Source: Hydractinia symbiolongicarpus
Taxonomy: Eukaryota > Cnidaria > Hydrozoa > Anthoathecata > Hydractiniidae
Length of the DNA: 64,000 bases
Assembly (NCBI RefSeq): GCF_029227915.1
Contig: NC_079883.1
Coordinates: 62,001 to 126,000, forward strand
Direction: 5' to 3'
Both the position numbers and the translations under genes were made by a program. Positions within the stretch are counted from its first letter, which is position 1, and every line of letters starts with the position of its first letter. The notes beneath the pieces are model-generated. The model was not told where the DNA came from. It made no database searches and worked only from the letters and a program-made list of their open reading frames with translations. Below are positions 39,127 through 52,200 of the stretch, in pieces.

Positions 39127-41764
39127 AAAACATTTTTGAAAACTACAAGTCTCGTGCGTTTTAGTGGTGAAAAGATAATTTAAAAAATCGTTCTGGAAAT
39201 GGGTTTACTCGCAGGGTACTTTCTTTGTATACTTTTGACTATACGGGCCGAGTCCGGGGTTTACGGGAAATCGCGGGTTTTTGTTTGCCGGCGATTAAAC
39301 TTCTTTTATTCGGCGTCTCATCAAAAATGAAAACATTTTTGAAAACTACAAGTCTCATGCGTTTTAGTGGTGAAAAGATAATATAAAAAATCGTTCTGGA
39401 AAGGAGTTTACTGACAGGGTACTTTCTTTGTATATACTCGACTATACGAGCCAAGCACGGAATTTACGGGAAATTGCGGGTTTTCGTTTGCCGGCGATTA
39501 AAATTCTTTTATTCAGCGTCTCATCAAAAATGAAAACCTTTTTGAAAACTACAAGTCTCATGCGTTTTAGTGGTGAAAAAGTAATTTAAAAAATCGTTCG
39601 GGAAATGAGTTTACTCACAGGGTACTTTCTTTGTATACATACGAATATACGGGCCAAGCCCGGGATTTACGGGAAATCGCGGGTTTTCGTTTGCCGGCGA
39701 TTAAACTTCTTTCATTAAGCGTCTCATCAAAAATGAAAACATTCCTGAAAACTACAAGTCTCATGTGTTTTAGTGGTGAAAAAAAAATTTAAAAAATCGT
39801 TCGGGAAATGAGTTTACTCCCTGGGTACTTTCTTTGTATACTTTTGACTATACGGGCCGAGTCCGGGATTTACGGGAAATCGCGGGTTTTCGTTTGCCGG
39901 CGATTAAACTTCTTTTATTCAGCGTCTTATCAAAAATTTAAACATTTTTGAAAACTACAAGTCTCATGCGTTTTAGTGGTGAAAAAATAATTTAAAAAAT
40001 CGTTCGGGAAATGCGTTTACTCCCTGGGTACTTTCTTTGTATACTTTTGACTATACGGGCCGAGTCCAGGATTTACGGGAAATCGCGGGTTTTCGTTTGC
40101 CGGCGATTAAACATCTTTTATTCAGCGTCCCATTAAAAATGAAAACATTTTTGAAAACTACAAGTCTCGTGCGTTTTAGTGGTGAAAAGATAATTTAAAA
40201 AATCGTTCTGGAAATGGGTTTACTCGCAGGGTACTTTCTTTGTATACTTTTGACTATACGGGCCGAGTCCGGGGTTTACGGGAAATCGCGGGTTTTTGTT
40301 TGCCGGCGATTAAACTTCTTTTATTCGGCGTCTCATCAAAAATGAAAACATTTTTGAAAACTACAAGTCTCATGCGTTTTAGTGGTGAAAAGATAATATA
40401 AAAAATCGTTCTGGAAAGGAGTTTACTGACAGGGTACTTTCTTTGTATATACTCGACTATACGAGCCAAGCACGGAATTTACGGGAAATTGCGGGTTTTC
40501 GTTTGCCGGCGATTAAAATTCTTTTATTCAGCGTCTCATCAAAAATGAAAACCTTTTTGAAAACTACAAGTCTCATGCGTTTTAGTGGTGAAAAAATAAT
40601 TTAAAAAATCGTTCGGGAAATGAGTTTACTCACAGGGTACTTTCTTTGTATACATACGAATATACGGGCCAAGCCCGTGATTTACGGGAAATCGCGGGTT
40701 TTTGTTTGCCGGCGATTAAACTTCTTTCATTAAGCGTCTCATCAAAAATGAAAACATTCCTGAAAACTACAAGTCTCATGTGTTTTAGTGGTGGAAAAAA
40801 AATTTAAAAAATCGTTCGGGAAATGAGTTTACTTCCTGGGTACTTTCTTTGTATACTTTTGACTATACGGGCCGAGTCCGGGATTTACGGGAAATCGCGG
40901 GTTTTCGTTTGCCGGCGATTAAACTTCTTTTATTCAGCGTCTCATCAAAAATGAAAACATTTTTGAAAACTACAAGTCTCGTGCGTTTTAGTGGTGAAAA
41001 GATAATTTAAAAAATCGTTCTGAAAATGAGTTTACTCGCAGGGTACTTTTTTTGTATATTTTTGACTATACGGGCCGAGTCCGGGATTTACGGGAAATCG
41101 CGGGTTTTCGTTTGCCGGCGATTAAACTTCTTTTATTCCGCGTCTAATCAAAAATGAAAACATTTTTGAAGACTACAAGTCTCATGCGTTTTAGTGGTGA
41201 AAAGATAATTTAAAAAATCGTTCTGGAAATGAGTGTACTCACAGGGTACTTTCTTTGTATATACTCGACTATACGGGCTAAGCACGGGATTTACGGGAAA
41301 TCGCGGGTTTTCGTTTGCCGGCGATTAAACTTCTTTCATTCAGCGTCTCATCAAAAATGAAAACATTTTTGAAAACTACAAGTCTCATGCGTTTTAGTGG
41401 TGAAAAAATAATTTAAAAAATCGTTCGGGAAATGAGTTTACTCACAGGGTACTTTCTTTGCATACATTCGACTATACGGGCCAAGCCCGGGATTTACGGG
41501 AAATCGCGGGTTTTCGTTTGCCAGCGATTAACATCTTTTATTCTGCGTCTTATCAAAAATGAAAACATTTTTGAAAACTACAAGTCTCATGCGTTTTAGT
41601 GGTGAAAAAATAATTTAAAAAATCGTTCGGGAAATGAGTTTACTCCCTGGGTACTTTCTTTGTATACTTTTGAGTATACGGGCTGAGTCCAGGATTTACG
41701 GGAAATCGCGGGTTTTCGTTTGCCGGCGATTAAACATCTTTTATTCAGCGTCTTATCAAAAATG
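39127..41764 (+). repeat. HOR unit B1 (2,638 bp)
   Basis: Thirteen monomers whose tags recur in the next unit. The monomer with GGGGTTTACGGG, the TATAAAAAATC gamma monomer and the ACATACGAATATACGG monomer at 39.2-39.7 kb recur 2,638 bp later, as does CTTATCAAAAATTTAAAC (CAAAAATTTA at 39,931 and 42,569). A five-monomer subset (39,239 onward) also recurs only 1,015 bp later inside the same unit. From about 40.2 kb onward the shift to B2 changes to 2,841 bp, so B2 has one additional monomer. Confidence 0.78.
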
Positions 41765-44700
41765 AAAACATTTTTGAAAACTACAAGTCTCGTGCGTTTT
41801 AGTGGTGAAAAGATAATTTAAAAAATCGTTCTGGAAATGGGTTTACTCGCAGGGTACTTTCTTTGTATACTTTTGACTATACGGGCCGAGTCCGGGGTTT
41901 ACGGGAAATCGCGGGTTTTTGTTTGCCGGCGATTAAACTTCTTTTATTCGGCGTCTCATCAAAAATGAAAACATTTTTGAAAACTACAAGTCTCATGCGT
42001 TTTAGTGGTGAAAAGATAATATAAAAAATCGTTCTGGAAAGGAGTTTACTGACAGGGTACTTTCTTTGTATATACTCGACTATACGAGCCAAGCACGGAA
42101 TTTACGGGAAATTGCGGGTTTTCGTTTGCCGGCGATTAAAATTCTTTTATTCAGCGTCTCATCAAAAATGAAAACCTTTTTGAAAACTACAAGTCTCATG
42201 CGTTTTAGTGGTGAAAAAGTAATTTAAAAAATCGTTCGGGAAATGAGTTTACTCACAGGGTACTTTCTTTGTATACATACGAATATACGGGCCAAGCCCG
42301 GGATTTACGGGAAATCGCGGGTTTTCGTTTGCCGGCGATTAAACTTCTTTCATTAAGCGTCTCATCAAAAATGAAAACATTCCTGAAAACTACAAGTCTC
42401 ATGTGTTTTAGTGGTGAAAAAAAAATTTAAAAAATCGTTCGGGAAATGAGTTTACTCCCTGGGTACTTTCTTTGTATACTTTTGACTATACGGGCCGAGT
42501 CCGGGATTTACGGGAAATCGCGGGTTTTCGTTTGCCGGCGATTAAACTTCTTTTATTCAGCGTCTTATCAAAAATTTAAACATTTTTGAAAACTACAAGT
42601 CTCATGCGTTTTAGTGGTGAAAAAATAATTTAAAAAATCGTTCGGGAAATGCGTTTACTCCCTGGGTACTTTCTTTGTATACTTTTGACTATACGGGCCG
42701 AGTCCAGGATTTACGGGAAATCGCGGGTTTTCGTTTGCCGGCGATTAAACATCTTTTATTCAGCGTCTTATCAAAAATGAAAACATTTTTGAAAACTACA
42801 AGTCTCATGCGTTTTAGTGGTGAAAAGATAATTTAAAAAATCGTTCTGGAAATGAGTTTACTCCCTGGGTATTTTCTTTGTATACTTTTGACTATACGGG
42901 CCGAGTTCGGGATTTACGGGAATTCGCGGGTTTTCGTTTGCCGGCGATTTAACTTCTTTTATTCAGCGTCCCATTAAAAATGAAAACATTTTTGAAAACT
43001 ACAAGTCTCGTGCGTTTTAGTGGTGAAAAGATAATTTAAAAAATCGTTCTGGAAATGGGTTTACTCGCAGGGTACTTTCTTTGTATACTTTTGACTATAC
43101 GGGCCGAACCCGGGGTTTACGGGAAATCGCGGGTTTTTGTTTGCCGGCGATTAAACTTCTTTTATTCGGCGTCTCATCAAAAATGAAAACATTTTTGAAA
43201 ACTACAAGTCTCATGCGTTTTAGTGGTGAAAAGATAATATAAAAAATCGTTCTGGAAAGGAGTTTACTGACAGGGTACTTTCTTTGTATATACTCGACTA
43301 TACGAGCCAAGCACGGAATTTACGGGAAATTGCGGGTTTTCGTTTGCCGGCGATTAAAATTCTTTTATTCAGCGTCTCATCAAAAATGAAAACCTTTTTG
43401 AAAACTACAAGTCTCATGCGTTTTAGTGGTGAAAAAATAATTTAAAAAATCGTTCGGGAAATGAGTTTACTCACAGGGTACTTTCTTTGTATACATACGA
43501 ATATACGGGCCAAGCCCGTGATTTACGGGAAATCGCGGGTTTTCGTTTGCCGGCGATTAAACTTCTTTCATTAAGCGTCTCATCAAAAATGAAAACATTC
43601 CTGAAAACTACAAGTCTCATGTGTTTTAGTGGTGAAAAAAAAATTTAAAAAATCGTTCGGGAAATGAGTTTACTTCCTGGGTACTTTCTTTGTATACTTT
43701 TGACTATACGGGCCGAGTCCGGGATTTACGGGAAATCGCGGGTTTTCGTTTGCCGGCGATTAAACTTCTTTTATTCAGCGTCTCATCAAAAATGAAAACA
43801 TTTTTGAAAACTACAAGTCTCGTGCGTTTTAGTGGTGAAAAGATAATTTAAAAAATCGTTCTGAAAATGAGTTTACTCGCAGGGTACTTTTTTTGTATAC
43901 TTTTGACTATACGGGCCGAGTCCGGGATTTACGGGAAATCGCGGGTTTTCGTTTGCCGGCGATTAAACTTCTTTTATTCCGCGTCTAATCAAAAATGAAA
44001 ACATTTTTGAAGACTACAAGTCTCATGCGTTTTAGTGGTGAAAAGATAATTTAAAAAATCGTTCTGGAAATGAGTGTACTCACAGGGTACTTTCTTTGTA
44101 TATACTCGACTATACGGGCCAAGCACGGGATTTACGGGAAATCGCGGGTTTTCGTTTGCCGGCGATTAAACTTTTTTCATTCAGCGTCTCATCAAAAATG
44201 AAAACATTTTTGAAAACTACAAGTCTCATGCGTTTTAGTGGTGAAAAAATAATTTAAAAAATCGTTCGGGAAATGAGTTTACTCACAGGGTACTTTCTTT
44301 GCATACATTCGACTATACGGGCCAAGCCCGGGATTTACGGGAAATCGCGGGTTTTCGTTTGCCAGCGATTAACATCTTTTATTCTGCGTCTTATCAAAAA
44401 TGAAAACATTTTTGAAAACTACAAGTCTCATGCGTTTTAGTGGTGAAAAAATAATTTAAAAAATCGTTCGGGAAATGAGTTTACTCCCTGGGTACTTTCT
44501 TTGTATACTTTTGAGTATACGGGCTGAGTCCAGGATTTACGGGAAATCGCGGGTTTTCGTTTGCCGGCGATTAAACATCTTTTATTCAGCGTCTTATCAA
44601 AAATGAAAACATTTTTGAAAACTACAAGTCTCATGCGTTTTAGTGGTGAAAAGATAATTTAAAAAATCGTTCTGGAAATGAGTTTACTCCCTGGGTATTT

Positions 44701-44888
44701 TCTTTGTATACTTTTGACTATACGGGCCGAGTCCGGGGTTTACGGGAAATCGCGGGTTTTTGTTTGCCGGCGATTAAACTTCTTTTATTCGGCGTCTCAT
44801 CAAAAATGAAAACATTTTTGAAAACTACAAGTCTCATGCGTTTTAGTGGTGAAAAAATAATTTAAAAAATCGTTCGGGAAATGAGTTT
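41765..44888 (+). repeat. HOR unit B2 and its tail
   Basis: Second copy of B1. The tag TTTTGAGTATACGGGCTGAG at 41,671 recurs at 44,512 (shift 2,841, fourteen monomers minus one base), and TACTTTTTTTG at 41,044 recurs at 43,885. The last 1,217 bp (about 43,672-44,888) are themselves duplicated again immediately downstream. Confidence 0.77.
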
Positions 44889-46105
44889 ACTTCCTGGGTA
44901 CTTTCTTTGTATACTTTTGACTATACGGGCCGAGTCCGGGATTTACGGGAAATCGCGGGTTTTCGTTTGCCGGCGATTAAACTTCTTTTATTCAGCGTCT
45001 CATCAAAAATGAAAACATTTTTGAAAACTACAAGTCTCGTGCGTTTTAGTGGTGAAAAGATAATTTAAAAAATCGTTCTGAAAATGAGTTTACTCGCAGG
45101 GTACTTTTTTTGTATACTTTTGACTATACGGGCCGAGTCCGGGATTTACGGGAAATCGCGGGTTTTCGTTTGCCGGCGATTAAACTTCTTTTATTCCGCG
45201 TCTAATCAAAAATGAAAACATTTTTGAAGACTACAAGTCTCATGCGTTTTAGTGGTGAAAAGATAATTTAAAAAATCGTTCTGGAAATGAGTGTACTCAC
45301 AGGGTACTTTCTTTGTATATACTCGACTATACGGGCCAAGCACGGGATTTACGGGAAATCGCGGGTTTTCGTTTGCCGGCGATTAAACTTTTTTCATTCA
45401 GCGTCTCATCAAAAATGAAAACATTTTTGAAAACTACAAGTCTCATGCGTTTTAGTGGTGAAAAAATAATTTAAAAAATCGTTCGGGAAATGAGTTTACT
45501 CACAGGGTACTTTCTTTGCATACATTCGACTATACGGGCCAAGCCCGGGATTTACGGGAAATCGCGGGTTTTCGTTTGCCAGCGATTAACATCTTTAATT
45601 CTGCGTCTTATCAAAAATGAAAACATTTTTGAAAACTACAAGTCTCATGCGTTTTAGTGGTGAAAAAATAATTTAAAAAATCGTTCGGGAAATGAGTTTA
45701 CTCCCTGGGTACTTTCTTTGTATACTTTTGAGTATACGGGCTGAGTCCAGGATTTACGGGAAATCGCGGGTTTTCGTTTGCCGGCGATTAAACATCTTTT
45801 ATTCAGCGTCTTATCAAAAATGAAAACATTTTTGAAAACTACAAGTCTCATGCGTTTTAGTGGTGAAAAGATAATTTAAAAAATCGTTCTGGAAATGAGT
45901 TTACTCCCTGGGTATTTTCTTTGTATACTTTTGACTATACGGGCCGAGTCCGGGGTTTACGGGAAATCGCGGGTTTTTGTTTGCCGGCGATTAAACTTCT
46001 TTTATTCGGCGTCTCATCAAAAATGAAAACATTTTTGAAAACTACAAGTCTCATGCGTTTTAGTGGTGAAAAAATAATTTAAAAAATCGTTCGGGAAATG
46101 AGTTT
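43672..46105 (+). repeat. 1,217-bp tandem duplication (6-monomer HOR)
   Basis: Blocks 43,672-44,888 and 44,889-46,105 align end to end at a shift of 1,217 bp (six monomers minus one base). Tags: TACTTTTTTTG 43,885/45,102; TTTTGAGTATACGG 44,512/45,729; CTTTTTTCATTCAG near 44,172/45,389. Only a handful of differences are seen (for example ATCTTTAATTCTG near 45,591 against ATCTTTTATTCTG), so this is one of the youngest events in the window. Confidence 0.82.
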
Positions 46106-49100
46106 ACTCACAGGGTACTTTCTTTGTATACATACGAATATACGGGCCAAGCCCGGGATTTACGGGAAATCGCGGGTTTTCGTTTGCCGGCGATTAAACT
46201 TCTTTCATTAAGCGTCTCATCAAAAATGAAAACATTCCTGAAAACTACAAGTCTCATGTGTTTTAGTGGTGAAAAAAAAATTTAAAAAATCGTTCGGGAA
46301 ATGAGTTTACTCCCTGGGTACTTTCTTTGTATACTTTTGACTATACGGGCCGAGTCCGGGATTTACGGGAAATCGCGGGTTTTCGTTTGCCGGCGATTAA
46401 ACTTCTTTTATTCAGCGTCTCATCAAAAATGAAAACATTTTTGAAAACTACAAGTCTCGTGCGTTTTAGTGGTGAAAAGATAATTTAAAAAATCGTTCTG
46501 AAAATGAGTTTACTCGCAGGGTACTTTTTTTGTATACTTTTGACTATACGGGCCGAGTCCGGGATTTACGGGAATCGCGGGTTTTCGTTTGCCGGCGACT
46601 AAACTTCTTTTATTCCGCGTCTAATCAAAAATGAAAACATTTTTGAAGACTACAAGTCTCATGCGTTTTAGTGGTGAAAAGATAATTTAAAAAATCGTTC
46701 TGGAAATGAGTGTACTCACAGGGTACTTTCTTTGTATATACTCGACTATACGGGCCAAGCACGGGATTTACGGGAAATCACGGGTTTTCGTTTGCCGGCG
46801 ATTAAACTTCTTTCATTCAGCGTCTCATCAAAAATGAAAACATTTTTGAAAACTACAAGTCTCATGCGTTTTAGTGGTGAAAAAATGATTTAAAAAATCG
46901 TGCGGGAAATGAGTTTACTCACAGGGTACTTTCTTTGCATACATTCGACTATACGGGCCAAGCCCGGGATTTACGGGAAATCGCGGGTTTTCGTTTGCCG
47001 GCGATTAACATCTTTTATTCTGCGTCTTATCAAAAATGAAAACATTTTTGAAAACTACAAGTCTCATGCGTTTTAGTGGTGAAAAAATAATTTAAAAAAT
47101 CGTTCGGGAAATGAGTTTACTCACAGGGTACTTTCGTTGCATACATTCGACTATACGGGCCAAGCCCGGGATTTACGGGAAATCGCGGGTTTTCGTTTGC
47201 CGGCGATTAACATCTTTTATTCTGCGTCTTATCAAAAATGAAAACATTTTTGAAAACTACAAGTCTCATGCGTTTTAGTGGTGAAAAAATAATTTAAAAA
47301 ATCGTTCGGGAAATGAGTTTACTCCCTGGGTACTTTTTTTGTATACTTTTGACTATACGGGCTGAGTCCAGGATTTACGGGAAATCGCGAGTTTTCGTTT
47401 GCCGGCGATTAAACATCTTTTATTCAGCGTCTTATCAAAAATGAACACATTTTTGAAAACTACAAGTCTCATGCGTTTTAGTGGTGAAAAGATAATTTAA
47501 AAAATCGTTCTGGAAATGAGTTTACTCCCTGGGTATCTTCTTTGTATACTTTTGACTATACGGGCCGAGTCCGGGATTTACGGAAAATCGCGGGTTTTCG
47601 TTTGCCGGCGATTAAACTTCTTTTATTCCGCGTCTCATCAAAAATGAAAACATTTTTGAAGACTACAAGTCTCATGCGTTTTAGTGGTGAAAAGTTAATT
47701 TAAAAAATCGTTCTGGAAATGAGTGTACTCACAGGGTACTTTCTTTGTATATACTCGACTATACGGGCCAAGCACGGGATTTACGGGAAATCGCGGGTTT
47801 TCGTTTGCCGGCGATTAAACTTCTTTCATTCAGCGTCTCATCAAAAATGAAAACATTTTTGAAAACTACAAGTCTCATGCGTTTTAGTGGTGAAAAAATA
47901 ATTTAAAAAATCGTTCTGGAAATGAGTTTACTCCCTGGGTATCTTCTTTGTATACTTTTGACTATACGGGCCGAGTCCGGGATTTACGGAAAATCGCGGG
48001 TTTTCGTTTGCCGGCGATTAAACTTCTTTTATTCCGCGTCTCATCAAAAATGAAAACATTTTTGAAGACTACAAGTCTCATGCGTTTTAGTGGTGAAAAG
48101 TTAATTTAAAAAATCGTTCTGGAAATGAGTGTACTCACAGGGTACTTTCTTTGTATATACTCGACTATACGGGCCAAGCACGGGATTTACGGGAAATCGC
48201 GGGTTTTCGTTTGCCGGCGATTAAACTTCTTTCATTCAGCGTCTCATCAAAAATGAAAACATTTTTGAAAACTACAAGTCTCATGCGTTTTAGTGGTGAA
48301 AAAATAATTTAAAAAATCGTTCGGGAAATGAGTTTACTCACAGGGTACTTTCTTTGCATACATTCGACTATACGGGCCAAGCCCGGGATTTACGGGAAAT
48401 CGCGGGTTTTCGTTTGCCGGCGATTAACATCTTTTATTCTGCGTCTTATCAAAAATGAAAACATTTTTGAAAACTACAAGTCTCATGCGTTTTAGTGGTG
48501 AAAAATTAATTTAAAAAATCGTTCGGGAAATGAGTTTACTCCCTGGGTACTTTCTTTGTATACTTTTGACTATACGGGCCGAGTCCAGGATTTACGGGAA
48601 ATCGCGGGTTTTCGTTTGCCGGCGATTAAACTTCTTTCATTCAGCGTCTCATCAAAAATGAAAACATTTTTGAAAACTACAAGTCTCATGCGTTTTAGTG
48701 GTGAAAAAATAATTTAAAAAATCGTTCTGGAAATGAGTTTACTCCCTGGGTATCTTCTTTGTATACTTTTGACTATACGGGCCGAGTCCGGGATTTACGG
48801 AAAATCGCGGGTTTTCGTTTGCCGGCGATTAAACTTCTTTTATTCCGCGTCTCATCAAAAATGAAAACATTTTTGAAGACTACAAGTCTCATGCGTTTTA
48901 GTGGTGAAAAGTTAATTTAAAAAATCGTTCTGGAAATGAGTGTACTCACAGGGTACTTTCTTTGTATATACTCGACTATACGGGCCAAGCCCGGGATTTA
49001 CGGGAAATCGCGGGTTTTCGTTTGCCGGCGATTAACATCTTTTATTCTGCGTCTTATCAAAAATGAAAACATTTTTGAAAACTACAAGTCTCATGCGTTT

Positions 49101-49259
49101 TAGTGGTGAAAAATTAATTTAAAAAATCGTTCGGGAAATGAGTTTACTCCCTGGGTACTTTCTTTGTATACTTTTGACTATACGGGCCGAGTCCAGGATT
49201 TACGGGAAATCGCGGGTTTTTGTTTGCCGGCGATTAAACATCTTTTATTCAGCGTCTTA
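46106..49259 (+). repeat. Satellite with 2- and 4-monomer duplications
   Basis: About fifteen and a half monomers. The AAAAGTTAATTTAAA variant (AAAG at 47,691, 48,097 and 48,908) marks a block copied at 406 bp and again at 811 bp. Two adjacent GATTAACATC monomers at 47,007 and 47,212 are a single-monomer duplication. CGTGCGGGAAATG near 46,900 is a private substitution. Nothing but satellite is present. Confidence 0.75.
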
Positions 49260-52200
49260 TCAAAAATGAAAACATTTTTGAAAACTACAAGTCTCATGCG
49301 TTTTAGTGGTGAAAAGATAATTTAAAAAATCGTTCTGGAAATGAGTTTACTCCCTGGGTATTTTCTTTGTATACTTTTGACTATACGGGCCGAGTTCGGG
49401 ATTTACGGGAATTCGCGGGTTTTCGTTTGCCGGCGATTAAACTTCTTTCATTCAGCGTCTCATCAAAAATGAAAACATTTTTGAAAACTACAAGTCTCAT
49501 GCGTTTTAGTGGTGAAAAAATAATTTAAAAAATCGTTCGGGAAGTGAGTTTACTCACAGGGTACTTTCTTTGCATACATTCGACTATACGGGCCAAGCCC
49601 GGGATTTACAGGAAATGGCGGGTTTTCGTTTGCCGGCGATTAACATCTTTTATTCTGCGTCTTATCAAAAATTTAAACATTTTTGAAAACTACAAGTCTC
49701 ATGCGTTTTAGTGGTGAAAAAATAATTTAAAAAATCGTTCGGGAAATGCGTTTACTCCCTGGATACTTTCTTTGTATACTTTTGACTATACGGGCCGAGT
49801 CCAAGATTTACGGGAAATCGCGGGTTTTCGTTTGCCGGCGATTAAACATCTTTTATTCAGCGTCTTATCAAAAATGAAAACATTTTTGAAAACTACAAGT
49901 CTCATGCGTTTTAGTGGTGAAAAGATAATTTAAAAAATCGTTCTGGAAATGAGTTTACTCCCTGGGTATTTTCTTTGTATACTTTTGACTATACGGGCCG
50001 AGTTCGGGATTTACGGGAATTCGCAGGTTTTCGTTTGCCGGCGATTAAACTTCTTTTATTCAGCGTCCCATTAAAAATGAAAACATTTTTGAAAACTACA
50101 AGTCTCGTGCGTTTTAGTGGTGAAAAGATAAATTAAAAAATCGTTCTGGAAATGGGTTTACTCGCAGGGTACTTTCTTTGTATACTTTTGACTATACGGG
50201 CCGAGTCCGGAGTTTACGGGAAATCGCGGGTTTTCGTTTGCCGGCGATTAAACTTCTTTTATTCGGCGTCTCATCAAAAATGAAAACATTTTTGAAAACT
50301 ACAAGTCTCATGCGTTTTAGTGGTGAAAAGATAATATAAAAAATCGTTCTGGAAAGGAGTTTACTGACAGGGTACTTTCTTTGTATATACTCGACTATAC
50401 GAGCCAAGCACGGAATTTACGGGAAATTGCGGGTTTTTGTTTGCCGGCGATTAAACATCTTTTATTTAGCGTCTTATCGAAAATGAAAACATTTTTGAAA
50501 ACTACAAGTCTCATGCGTTTTAGTGGCGAAAAAATAATTTAAAAAATCGTTCGGGAAATGAGTTTACTCCCTGGGTACTTTCTTTGTATACTTTTGACTA
50601 TACGGGCCGAGTCCGGGATTTACGGGAAATCGCGGGTTTTCGTTTGGCGGCGATTAAACTTCTTTTATTCCGCGTCTCATCAAAAATGAAAACATTTTTG
50701 AAAACTACAAGTCTCATGCGTTTTAGTGGTGAAAAGATAATTTAAAAAATCGTTCTTGAAATGAGTTTACTCACAGGGTAATTTCTTCGTATATATTCGA
50801 CTATACGGGCCAAGCCCGGGATTTACGGGAAATCGCGGGTTTTCGTTTGCCGGCGATTAAACTTATTTTATTCAGCGTCTCATCAAAAATGAAAACATTT
50901 TTGAAAACTACAAGTCTCATGCGTTTTAGTGGTGAAAAGATAATTTAAAAAATCGTTCAGGAATTTAGATTACTCCCTGGGTACTTTCTTTGTACACTTT
51001 TGGCTATACGAGTCGAGTCCGGGATTTACGGGAATTCGCGGGTTATCGTTTGCCGGCGATTAAACTTCTTTTATTCAGCGTCTCATCAAAAATGAAAACA
51101 TTTTTGAAAACTACAAGTCTCATGCGTTTTAGTGGTGAAAAGATAATTTAAAAAATCGTTCTGGAAATGAGTTTACTCCCTGGGTATTTTCTTTGTATAC
51201 TTTTGACTATACGGGCCGAGTTCGGGATTTACGGGAATTCGCGGGTTTTCGTTTGCCGGCGATTAAACTTCTTTCATTCAGCGTCTCATCAAAAATGAAA
51301 ACATTTTTGAAAACTACAAGTCTCATGCGTTTTAGTGGTGAAAAAATAATTTAAAAAATCGTTCGGGAAGTGAGTTTACTCACAGGGTACTTTCTTTGCA
51401 TACATTCGACTATACGGGCCAAGCCCGGGATTTACAGGAAATGGCGGGTTTTCGTTTGCCGGCGATTAACATCTTTTATTCTGCGTCTTATCAAAAATTT
51501 AAACATTTTTGAAAACTACAAGTCTCATGCGTTTTAGTGGTGAAAAAATAATTTAAAAAATCGTTCGGGAAATGCGTTTACTCCCTGGATACTTTCTTTG
51601 TATACTTTTGACTATACGGGCCGAGTCCAAGATTTACGGGAAATCGCGGGTTTTCGTTTGCCGGCGATTAAACATCTTTTATTCAGCGTCTTATCAAAAA
51701 TGAAAACATTTTTGAAAACTACAAGTCTCATGCGTTTTAGTGGTGAAAAGATAATTTAAAAAATCGTTCTGGAAATGAGTTTACTCCCTGGGTATTTTCT
51801 TTGTATACTTTTGACTATACGGGCCGAGTTCGGGATTTACGGGAATTCGCGGGTTTTCGTTTGCCGGCGATTAAACTTCTTTTATTCAGCGTCCCATTAA
51901 AAATGAAAACATTTTTGAAAACTACAAGTCTCATGCGTTTTAGTGGTGAAAAGATAAATTAAAAAATCGTTCTGGAAATGGGTTTACTCGCAGGGTACTT
52001 TCTTTGTATACTTTTGACTATACGGGCCGAGTCCGGAGTTTACGGGAAATCGCGGGTTTTCGTTTGCCGGCGATTAAACTTCTTTTATTCGACGTCTCAT
52101 CAAAAATGAAAACATTTTTGAAAACTACAAGTCTCATGCGTTTTAGTGGTGAAAAGATAATATAAAAAATCGTTCTGGAAAGGAGTTTACTGACAGGGTA

